Below are positions 1-4,624 of a stretch of 6,747 nucleotides of DNA, in pieces. The stretch covers positions 1-6,747 of the forward strand of contig CAMJHI010000125.1 of the NCBI GenBank assembly GCA_946405475.1. Reading direction: 5' to 3'. A model generated the notes under the pieces. The model was not told where the DNA came from. It ran no database searches and worked only from the letters and a program-made list of their open reading frames with translations. Every line of letters begins with the position of its first letter. Position 1 is the stretch's first letter. Position numbers and translations under genes: made by a program. The stretch is from an uncultured Clostridia bacterium. GTDB taxonomy: Bacteria > Bacillota > Clostridia > Oscillospirales > Acutalibacteraceae.

Positions 1-516
1 GGAATAGATGGTTTTGATGCAGTCGAGGATGTATTCAATGGGGTTGTTCACCGGATCTTCGCCGGCCTCGATCGCCAGACGCTTGTGACCCATATCCTGC
101 AGGGCGATGACCTCGGCGCGCACTTCCTCCTGCGTGAGTTTTTTGCGGGCGATGTGTTTGTTTTTGAGGTGATAGGGGCAGTAGACGCAGCCGTTGACGC
201 AGTAGTTCGACAGATACAGCGGCGCGAACATCACGATGCGGTTGCCGTAAAACGCCTGCTTGATCTCGTTGGCCAGCGCGTACATTTCCTCCACCTTTTC
301 GGGAATGTCGCACGCCAGCAGCACGGACGCCTCGCGGTGGGTCAGCCCGGCGCAGGTGCAGCCGTTGCCGTTCTTTTTGGGGCGCGCTTTTTCCAGCAGC
401 TCGTCGATGAGCGCGACGTTGTGCTTGTTTTCGTTCGCGTAGCGAATGGTTTCCAGAATTTCTTCGTGGTTGATGAATTCCTCCGCTTTGAGGGATCTGG
501 GGTCGTAGCTTGCCAT
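1..516 (-). CDS. hydG: HydG, [FeFe]-hydrogenase H-cluster maturase, radical SAM tyrosine lyase (C-terminus cut by window edge)
   Basis: HydG is a radical-SAM enzyme that cleaves tyrosine to p-cresol and supplies the CO and CN ligands (as an Fe synthon) for the 2Fe subcluster of [FeFe]-hydrogenase; it acts in the cytoplasm. The 172 visible residues are the N-terminal part of a family member usually about 470 residues long. The radical-SAM cluster motif CX3CX2C is at C106, C110 and C113 (SNYCVNGCVYC), followed near 145-156 by KRLAIEAGEDPVN, a stretch I recognise as HydG-type. The C-terminal auxiliary-cluster cysteines lie outside the window. The ATG at 516 is chosen because AAGGAG (532-527 on the minus strand) lies 10 nt upstream; the hydE stop codon overlaps that site and the two genes are 14 nt apart, so they are co-transcribed. 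Family identification is by motif and sequence recollection, not by alignment. Confidence 0.95.
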   Translation of the reverse strand, partial: MASYDPRSLKAEEFINHEEILETIRYANENKHNVALIDELLEKARPKKNGNGCTCAGLTHREASVLLACDIPEKVEEMYALANEIKQAFYGNRIVMFAPLYLSNYCVNGCVYCPYHLKNKHIARKKLTQEEVRAEVIALQDMGHKRLAIEAGEDPVNNPIEYILDCIKTIYS

Positions 517-530
517 GTTTTGGTTACTCC

Positions 531-1574
531 TTACTTTTTGATGTCGCCCCGGTCGGTCACGATCTCAAAACCGATGGTGCGCATTCTCATGTTCAAACAG
601 TTTTTGCATTGCGCCGATTCGTCGCCGGTGCAGATTTTGTTATCATATAAATCGTATTGCTTTCGCGTCGCCGTGGGCGAAAGGTTGGGCATGACCACGT
701 TCGCGCCCGCCAAAATGCCTTTTTCGCGCCCGCGCGGGTCAACCGTGCCAAGCGCCGTGGTGGCGGGCAGCAGCAGATTCGGCCGGATGAGCCGCAGGAG
801 CGAAAGCAGGTAACAGGTCTGTTCGATCGTACCCGCGGGCTCGTCGGCAAACGGCGTGGCGTGGTGCGGCACGAACGGGCCGATGCCGCACATATCCGGT
901 TGGAACGCCTCGATGAATTTCAGATCCTTCGCCAGCGTCCGCGCGGTCTGGAACGGTGAACCGACCATGAAGCCGCAGCCCACCTGAAAGCCGATCGCTT
1001 TTAAGTCGCGCAGGCAGTTCATGCGGCGGTCGAACGACAGCGCGGCCGGATGCAGCTTTTCGTAATGCGCCTTGTCGGCGGTTTCGTGCCGCAGCAGGTA
1101 ACGATCCGCCCCCGCGTCGAACATCTTTTGATAGTCGGCTCTGTCATATTCGCCCAGCGACAGCGTGACCGCGCAGGCGGGGTGCCGCCGCTTGATCTCG
1201 CGCACAAGATCACAAATGCGCGCAACGCTCAGGCAGCCTTCGCCGCTTTGCAGCACAAAGGTGCGAAACCCGAGCGCGTCGCCCTCGTCGCAGCAGGCAA
1301 GGATCGTTTCGTCGTCGAGCACGTAGCGGTCGCAGCTTTTGTTGGAACGACGGATGCCGCAGTAATAGCAATCGTTGCGGCACACGTTCCCGATCTCGAT
1401 CAGGCCGCGCACGTAGATTTTGTTGCCGTAAATTTCGCGGCGCGCCCGGTCGGCCAGCGCGGCGGCTTTTTGCGCAAGGTCAGGCGTTTGCGCCTCGATC
1501 AGCGCTTCATATTCGTCGAGCGACAGCGCGTGATCCTCGTTCAGCCGTTCAAGCAGCGCTTCGGCGTTATTCAT
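531..1574 (-). CDS. hydE: HydE, [FeFe]-hydrogenase H-cluster maturation radical SAM protein
   Basis: HydE is a cytoplasmic radical-SAM enzyme acting in assembly of the 2Fe subcluster, working with HydG and the HydF scaffold. The protein is 347 residues, full length for the family. The radical-SAM motif CX3CX2C is at C65, C69 and C72 (GNVCRNDCYYCGIRR). A second, CX7CX2C set at C315, C323 and C326 matches the optional C-terminal auxiliary Fe-S site seen in some HydE proteins. A TIM-barrel pattern runs between them, including LQSGEG (108-113) and VGCGFMVGSPFQT (198-210). The start ATG (1574-1572) lies inside the last codons of the upstream regulator gene; the overlap is ATGAATAA. No good ribosome binding site precedes it, so translation is probably coupled to the upstream gene. 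Its stop is part of the hydG ribosome binding site. The related enzymes BioB and PylB share the fold, but the hydG neighbour and the C-terminal cysteines favour HydE. Confidence 0.95.
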   Translation of the reverse strand: MNNAEALLERLNEDHALSLDEYEALIEAQTPDLAQKAAALADRARREIYGNKIYVRGLIEIGNVCRNDCYYCGIRRSNKSCDRYVLDDETILACCDEGDALGFRTFVLQSGEGCLSVARICDLVREIKRRHPACAVTLSLGEYDRADYQKMFDAGADRYLLRHETADKAHYEKLHPAALSFDRRMNCLRDLKAIGFQVGCGFMVGSPFQTARTLAKDLKFIEAFQPDMCGIGPFVPHHATPFADEPAGTIEQTCYLLSLLRLIRPNLLLPATTALGTVDPRGREKGILAGANVVMPNLSPTATRKQYDLYDNKICTGDESAQCKNCLNMRMRTIGFEIVTDRGDIKK

Positions 1575-1824
1575 CGCCGGTCACGTGGGAGTAAGCGGTC
1601 TTGACGCTCACGCCGTCAATGCCGCCCAGCTTGCCCGCCAGCGCCGCAATCGTGTCCTGCGGCGCGTCGAGCGCGATGGAAACGATGTTGACGCCGCGCT
1701 GCTTATAGGGCAGCCCCATGCGCCCGATGATAAAGTCGCCGTATTCGTGCAGCAGCCGGTTGAGCGGCTCCACGGCTTCACCTTTTTCTACTATGATCGC
1801 CATAACGGCTACGCGTGTTGTCAT
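1567..1824 (-). CDS. TM1266-type putative iron-only hydrogenase system regulator (small ACT-like protein)
   Basis: This 85-residue protein belongs to the family annotated as iron-only hydrogenase system regulator (named after Thermotoga TM1266). The recognisable part is GRMGLPYKQRGVNIVSIALD (residues 34-53), followed by a second half ending LGGIDGVSVKTAYS. The fold is a small beta-alpha-beta ACT-like/NikR C-terminal-like domain with no DNA-binding segment, so regulator is a family label rather than a demonstrated role. The start is the ATG at 1824-1822, with GGAGGGA (1837-1831) 6 nt upstream; an in-frame TTG five codons earlier lies inside that ribosome binding site and is not credible. It is the first gene of the operon and overlaps hydE by 8 nt. 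A heptamer repeat array ends one base upstream of the ribosome binding site, so repeat-number changes would alter its leader. Confidence 0.88.
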   Translation of the reverse strand: MTTRVAVMAIIVEKGEAVEPLNRLLHEYGDFIIGRMGLPYKQRGVNIVSIALDAPQDTIAALAGKLGGIDGVSVKTAYSHVTGDE

Positions 1825-1838
1825 GTCGGTTCCCTCCA

Positions 1839-1881
1839 AATTATGAATTATGAATTATGAATTCGGAATTCGGAATTGCGG
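1839..1881. repeat. Tandem heptamer array (AATTATG x3, AATTCGG x2, AATTGCGG)
   Basis: Three perfect AATTATG units (1839-1859) are followed by two AATTCGG units (1860-1873) and an eight-base variant AATTGCGG (1874-1881). The array directly abuts the ribosome binding site of the TM1266-type gene. A related array in the opposite orientation lies at 2144-2175. Short tandem heptamers of this look are, from memory, scattered through spacers of clostridial genomes and give spurious translations rich in NSEF/IHNS; they are not protein-coding here. Confidence 0.85.
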
Positions 1882-1957
1882 AGCAGCTTCCGAATTTTAA
1901 CCAATGCGAAAGGATGGGTCGCTTCGCTCCGATTCCATTTGATAAGCTGGCCGTTTC

Positions 1958-1986
1958 ATTGTAAAATGATGCATTTTTTGCGGCAA
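1958..1986 (-). promoter_or_regulatory. Weak candidate promoter for the hydrogenase maturation operon
   Basis: On the minus strand TTGCCG (1986-1981) and TACAAT (1963-1958) are separated by 17 bp, placing a start near 1951 and a leader of about 127 nt before the TM1266-type gene. The -35 lies inside one arm of a palindromic repeat hairpin. The -35 matches the consensus at only four of six positions. The alternative is that transcription comes from the much stronger promoter at 2310-2282 by read-through of the terminator at 2210-2176. Confidence 0.3.
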
Positions 1987-2005
1987 GCAAGAATGCTTGC
2001 CCTAC
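1980..2005 (-). repeat. Palindromic hairpin repeat, copy 1 (inverted relative to copy 2)
   Basis: GGCAAGCA (1982-1989), loop AGAA, TGCTTGCC (1994-2001) form a perfect 8-bp stem. Read on the minus strand the whole unit is GTAGGGCA-AGC-ATTCTT-GCT-TGCCGC. It shares the fixed outer and loop bases with copy 2 at 2070-2095, while the three variable stem pairs differ and remain paired. It has no T-tract and is not a terminator. It looks like a REP-type extragenic palindromic element. Confidence 0.75.
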
Positions 2006-2069
2006 TGCTTGAATGAATGCGGTGCGGTTTCCAGAAATGACACGGGGCGCTGACTTGTTTGTTTGGTCC

Positions 2070-2095
2070 GTAGGGCACGGATTCTTCCGTGCCGC
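2070..2095 (+). repeat. Palindromic hairpin repeat, copy 2
   Basis: GGCACGGA (2074-2081), loop TTCT, TCCGTGCC (2086-2093) form a perfect 8-bp stem. The unit reads GTAGGGCA-CGG-ATTCTT-CCG-TGCCGC on the plus strand and is the same element as the one at 1980-2005 in opposite orientation, with the centre of the stem changed on both arms. The two copies are separated by 64 bp. Confidence 0.75.
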
Positions 2096-2143
2096 CGGTT
2101 CGGAAAAAGGATGTTTCCAAAGAAGCAGCCGCCGAAGCAAAAT

Positions 2144-2175
2144 AATTCCGCATTCCGCATTCCGAATTCCGCATT
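2144..2175. repeat. Tandem heptamer array (ATTCCGC/ATTCCGA, four units)
   Basis: From 2145 the units are ATTCCGC, ATTCCGC, ATTCCGA, ATTCCGC, then ATT. Reverse-complemented these read GCGGAAT/TCGGAAT, related to the AATTCGG/AATTGCGG units of the array at 1860-1881, so the two arrays face each other. Its outer edge touches the T-tract of the minus-strand terminator at 2176-2182. Confidence 0.8.
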
Positions 2176-2210
2176 AAAAAAACAGCCTCCCCGCAAAAGG
2201 AGTGGCTGTT
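2176..2210 (-). terminator. Strong Rho-independent terminator (minus strand)
   Basis: Read on the minus strand, AACAGCC (2210-2204) pairs perfectly with GGCTGTT (2187-2181). Inner TCC (2201-2199) and GGA (2190-2188) pair across a 2-nt bulge, and a run of seven T (2182-2176) follows. No T-run lies on the other side, so it is directional. Confidence 0.88.
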
Positions 2211-2277
2211 ATCTGAAAAATGCTGTGCTTGCCAGTCCCTTTCCGTCAGAGGCTCTCGCCCCTTGTTGTCAGGTTGC
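2176..2277 (-). ncRNA. Unidentified short transcript or leader RNA, about 100 nt, with its own promoter and terminator
   Basis: A near-consensus minus-strand promoter (2310-2282) and a strong intrinsic terminator (2210-2176) bracket about 100 nt. The predicted RNA starts near 2277 with GGGCAACCTGAC. It contains a 6-bp hairpin with a GAGA (GNRA-type) loop at 2263-2248. It can alternatively pair TCTGA (2250-2246) with TCAGA (2216-2212), which competes for bases 2250-2248. A second ACAGC (2226-2222) could compete for the terminator's GCTGT arm, the layout expected of an attenuator. A 37-codon-plus reading frame crosses it but has no ribosome binding site. I compared it from memory with SRP, 6S, glycine, c-di-GMP, ZTP, NiCo and T-box RNAs and it fits none. 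It is either a standalone small RNA or a terminator-type leader for the hydrogenase maturation operon 350 bp downstream. Confidence 0.6.
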
Positions 2278-2281
2278 CCAC

Positions 2282-2310
2282 AGTATAACATAGAACGATT
2301 TCGATTTCAA
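2282..2310 (-). promoter_or_regulatory. Minus-strand sigma-A-type promoter
   Basis: TTGAAA (2310-2305), a 17-bp spacer and TATACT (2287-2282): a close match to the vegetative consensus with ideal spacing. The expected start is 2279-2275. The only thing directly downstream is the short RNA ending at the terminator at 2176. Immediately after the -35, GAAATC occurs twice in tandem. Confidence 0.75.
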
Positions 2311-2320
2311 TAGGAAAAAC

Positions 2321-2353
2321 AACCAAGCCTGACGCGGCGACGGCTGTTTTTTT
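2321..2353 (+). terminator. Possible plus-strand terminator with no gene upstream
   Basis: AGCC (2326-2329) pairs with GGCT (2342-2345); AAC/GTT (2321-2323/2346-2348) extends the stem across a 2-nt bulge, and seven T (2347-2353) follow. The end GGCTGTTTTTTT is identical to the end of the minus-strand terminator at 2210-2176. The stem is weak and the 12-nt loop is large. No plus-strand gene precedes it in the window. Confidence 0.4.
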
Positions 2354-2363
2354 GTCTGATGTG

Positions 2364-2392
2364 AAAAGCCGGGACGCTTCAGCAGCTTTTTT
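2364..2392 (+). terminator. Possible second plus-strand terminator
   Basis: AAAAGC (2364-2369) pairs with GCTTTT (2385-2390), continuing to six T (2387-2392), around a 15-nt loop. It lies just upstream of the promoter at 2424-2452 and would insulate it from upstream plus-strand transcription. On the minus strand the flank is also T-rich, so it could work in both directions. Confidence 0.35.
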
Positions 2393-2417
2393 GAGAATTG
2401 CAATCTGACAACATGAA

Positions 2418-2425
2418 AACCGGTT
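2418..2425. promoter_or_regulatory. Palindrome AACCGGTT overlapping the -35 box, candidate operator
   Basis: A perfect 8-bp palindrome with a central CG sits on the first bases of the -35 element of the glycosidase promoter. LacI-family operators commonly have a central CpG palindrome, and sugar-use genes are typical targets, but no regulator gene is in view. A second palindrome, ATTGCAAT, lies at 2396-2403. Both are short enough to occur by chance. Confidence 0.3.
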
Positions 2426-2452
2426 GAAAACGCGCCCGAATTATGCTATCAT
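2424..2452 (+). promoter_or_regulatory. Sigma-A-type promoter of the GH28-like/GNAT operon
   Basis: TTGAAA (2424-2429), 17-bp spacer, TATCAT (2447-2452). The expected start is near 2459, giving a short leader of about 29 nt before the ATG at 2488. The hexamers and the spacing are both good. Confidence 0.75.
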
Positions 2453-2487
2453 CAAACCATCGTTAAAAAATCAGCAGGGTGATGAAA

Positions 2488-3972
2488 ATGGAAAAACAAC
2501 TCATCGTCACCGCCGCGCCGTTTTCGGCGGCGGGCGACGGCCAAACAAACGACTCGGCGGCCATTCAGGCGGCCATTGATACGGCGCACAGGCAGGGCGG
2601 CGGCACGGTGATTCTGCCGGGCGGCAAGACCTACCTCACCGCGGGGCTGGTGCTGCGCAGCTTTGTCACGCTGCAGTTCGAGCCGGGTGCCGAGCTTTTG
2701 CAGGACCCCGACCCGACGCATTACACCAAGCCGACCGAAACCGGCTACGAACCCTATGTGCCGAACTTCGGGCACAATTTTTCCGAAACGATCAAATGGA
2801 GCCACAACTGGTACCGCACCTATCCGCTGCTGTTTGCGCCGGAAGGGGCGCACGATTTTGCCGTGCGCGGCGAAGGCACCATCCGCATGATGGAGATCAC
2901 GGACGAAACGAAGATCATTAAGCAGTGCCCCATCGGGTTTTACCGCTGTCATCATTTTGAAATCTGCGACGTGCACATCACCAACTACCACAGCTACGCC
3001 GTCATGCCCTTCACCTGTCATGACGGGCTGTTCAAAAATTTGAAGATCGACCACTGGAGCCACGGCAACGGCGACGGCATTTGCCTGATGAACTGCCAGA
3101 ACATCCGCATCACGGGCTGCAAAATGTATACGGGCGACGATTCGGTCTATATTTTCTCCTCCTACCGCGACCCGCGCAAAAGCGAATGGTGGTCGTCCGA
3201 CGAGCCGCAGCCGAGCGAGAACATCGAGGTCGACCACAACGACCTCATCTCCCACCACTGCAAGGCGTTCGGCATGATTTTGTGGGGCATCGACTGCGAC
3301 GACCTTGAAAAGGTCGAGGTGCGCAACGTGTATGTGCACGACAACCACATCGAAACGCTGGGCAACTGGCTGTATAACCCCTACACGACCCGCGGCGGCA
3401 ACCCGCCGGTGACGAACGTGCGGTTTGAGAACAACGTCATCGACGGCATCGAAAGCAACTTTTTTGAAACGAAGATCAGCAACGTGGTCGGCTATCCCTG
3501 CATGACGGAGCTGCTCAACGGCGACTTTGCCGACGGGCGCTGCTTCTGGGTGACGGAAGGCTTTGAGGGCGAGGTCGGCGTTGATCGCAGCGAAGAAGCC
3601 CACGGCTTTGTGGCAGACGGTTCGGAATTGTATCAGGGCATTTTTTTGCGTAAGGATACGCCCTGCCTGTTTAAGGCGGAGGTCCTCACGTCCACCAGGG
3701 CCTGCCTTTTTGTGCGCGATCAGGTCAGCGGCGAGGAGATCGCGAGGCTGGAATTTGACAATGACTCTTACGAAGTGAAGCTGCTGCCGTTCACCGTCCC
3801 GCGGGACGGCAACTATCAGCTCGGCATCGGCATCGGCAGCGGGCTCGCCTACATCAAAGCGGTGCGGCTGGGCGCGCACCCGGCGGCGCAGGGCTATCAA
3901 AATATTTATTATGATAACGGCAAAATGCTGTTTCAATACAACGACAATCTGTTCAAACGGGAAGGAGAATGA
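2488..3972 (+). CDS. GH28-like / pectin-lyase-fold glycoside hydrolase, cytoplasmic, with C-terminal beta-sandwich insert
   Basis: This 494-residue protein is of the right-handed parallel beta-helix type found in glycoside hydrolase family 28 (polygalacturonases and relatives). It opens with AAGDGQTNDSAAIQAAID (14-31), the usual entry strand of this superfamily. The acid residues expected of GH28 appear as NGD (194-196) and GDD (216-218). The canonical GHG and RIK motifs are not visible; the corresponding region reads HHCKAFGMILWG (256-267). Helix rungs run to about 335. Residues about 340-465, starting LLNGDFADG, resemble a jelly-roll carbohydrate-binding domain. There is no signal peptide, so it should act on imported oligosaccharides, probably uronate-containing; the substrate is inferred. 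The ATG at 2488 is preferred over the GTG at 2479 and ATG at 2482 because GGTGA (2478-2482) lies 5 nt before it. A GNAT gene follows after 2 nt. Confidence 0.85.
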   Translation: MEKQLIVTAAPFSAAGDGQTNDSAAIQAAIDTAHRQGGGTVILPGGKTYLTAGLVLRSFVTLQFEPGAELLQDPDPTHYTKPTETGYEPYVPNFGHNFSETIKWSHNWYRTYPLLFAPEGAHDFAVRGEGTIRMMEITDETKIIKQCPIGFYRCHHFEICDVHITNYHSYAVMPFTCHDGLFKNLKIDHWSHGNGDGICLMNCQNIRITGCKMYTGDDSVYIFSSYRDPRKSEWWSSDEPQPSENIEVDHNDLISHHCKAFGMILWGIDCDDLEKVEVRNVYVHDNHIETLGNWLYNPYTTRGGNPPVTNVRFENNVIDGIESNFFETKISNVVGYPCMTELLNGDFADGRCFWVTEGFEGEVGVDRSEEAHGFVADGSELYQGIFLRKDTPCLFKAEVLTSTRACLFVRDQVSGEEIARLEFDNDSYEVKLLPFTVPRDGNYQLGIGIGSGLAYIKAVRLGAHPAAQGYQNIYYDNGKMLFQYNDNLFKREGE

Positions 3973-3974
3973 GC

Positions 3975-4550
3975 ATGGCGCAGTTGAAAATGTATTGGCT
4001 GACCGAAAACGACCTTGAGGAGCTGACGCTGCCCGAGGGTTATGAATTCGTCAATTATAAGGGGCCGGAGGACTGGCACGTCTGGAACGAGTGCATCCGC
4101 ACCGGCGACCCGCTTTCGCCCGAGGAGGAGGCCGCCAATTTCAAGCGCGAAATTTTTGATTTCAAAGAGATCGTGCCGGAGCGCGACGTGTGGTTCCTTG
4201 ACCACAACGGCGAGCACGTGGCCACCGTGACCAATTTTGTGTGGGACAGCGGCGTGGGCGACATGCACTGGGTCGGCGTGCGACCGGATTACCGCGGCAA
4301 GGGGCTGAGCAAATACCTGAGCAACCTCGTGCAGAAAAATCTGAAAGAGCGCGGCGTGCCTTTCGTTTCGCTCACCACCGGCGAAGGCCGCCCGTGGGCG
4401 GTCAAATCCTACCTCACCGCCGGGTTCCTGCCCGTGGAATACGACGAGGGCATGGTCGAGCGCTGGCTGAAGGTGATGGAAACCTTCGGCATTCACGAAC
4501 TGCAGATGCTCGACGAAGAAGCCAGACCGTTCATGCTGCTGAAACGATAA
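3975..4550 (+). CDS. GNAT-family N-acetyltransferase
   Basis: This 191-residue protein carries the GNAT acetyl-CoA-binding motif A: MHWVGVRPDYRGKGLSKYL (97-115), with R107-G-K-G-L forming the Q/RxxGxG/A loop. The motif B region, RPWAVKSYLTAGFLPVEYD (139-157), has the usual aromatic and Gly-Phe pattern. GNAT enzymes move acetyl from acetyl-CoA to an amine on a small molecule, antibiotic, sugar or protein; nothing in the sequence fixes the acceptor. The ATG at 3975 has AAGGAG (3962-3967) 7 nt upstream. The ATG at 3969 overlaps the stop of the preceding gene but lies too close to that site. It shares the promoter at 2424-2452, and co-expression with the glycosidase suggests an amino sugar or sugar-derived amine, as inference only. 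Confidence 0.85.
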   Translation: MAQLKMYWLTENDLEELTLPEGYEFVNYKGPEDWHVWNECIRTGDPLSPEEEAANFKREIFDFKEIVPERDVWFLDHNGEHVATVTNFVWDSGVGDMHWVGVRPDYRGKGLSKYLSNLVQKNLKERGVPFVSLTTGEGRPWAVKSYLTAGFLPVEYDEGMVERWLKVMETFGIHELQMLDEEARPFMLLKR

Positions 4551-4571
4551 GTCAGCAGTCAGTAGTCAGCA
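4551..4571. repeat. Tandem heptamer array GTCAGCA-GTCAGTA-GTCAGCA
   Basis: Three seven-base units, the middle one differing at a single base, begin immediately after the GNAT stop codon. A small hairpin GGGAA-TGG-TTCCC (4572-4584) follows, with CAGC/GCTG outside it (4567-4570/4590-4593), but with no proper T-tract it is at best a weak terminator. Confidence 0.75.
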
Positions 4572-4595
4572 GGGAATGGTTCCCGGCGCGCTGCC

Positions 4596-4624
4596 TTTAC
4601 TTTCTTTCCGCAAACGTGTATAAT
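4596..4624 (+). promoter_or_regulatory. Promoter of the phosphonate gene
   Basis: TTTACT (4596-4601), 17-bp spacer, and a perfect TATAAT (4619-4624). The expected start is near 4631, leaving an unusually long leader of about 229 nt before the ATG at 4860. Confidence 0.7.

Noticed and set aside
85..813. Plus-strand open frame of 242 residues opposite hydG and hydE
   Set aside because: It crosses two well-identified minus-strand genes and reads as Val/Phe-rich shadow sequence without motifs.
1050..1604. Plus-strand open frame of 184 residues opposite hydE
   Set aside because: Antisense shadow of conserved radical-SAM coding sequence, with no ribosome binding site or domain.
1839..2175. CRISPR array
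   Set aside because: Repeats are seven bases long and contiguous, with no spacers and no cas genes.
2176..2277. Glycine, c-di-GMP or SRP RNA identity for the minus-strand transcript
   Set aside because: Partial look-alikes (a CTCTGACGGAAAGGGAC stretch, a GGGCAACC start) do not reproduce the conserved cores of these families as I remember them.
1841..2291. Minus-strand open frames in the hydrogenase spacer (translations with NSEF, IHNS, NSECGMRN)
   Set aside because: The peptide patterns are direct translations of the heptamer arrays and of the terminator; no ribosome binding sites precede them.
2063..2293. Plus-strand open frame in the same spacer
   Set aside because: It runs through repeat hairpin, heptamer array and terminator; Lys/Arg/Pro-rich with no family likeness.
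2452..3936. A 494-residue open frame on the minus strand opposite the glycosidase gene
   Set aside because: It is a composition shadow: repetitive Val/Ala/His/Arg-rich translation, no recognisable domain and no ribosome binding site. The plus-strand frame has clear family motifs, promoter and ribosome binding site.
3933..4496. Minus-strand open frame opposite the GNAT gene
   Set aside because: Shadow of a gene with a clear acetyl-CoA motif; its own translation shows none.
4572..4593. Intrinsic terminator after the GNAT gene
   Set aside because: The GGGAA/TTCCC stem is short and is followed by a mixed pyrimidine stretch rather than a T-tract.
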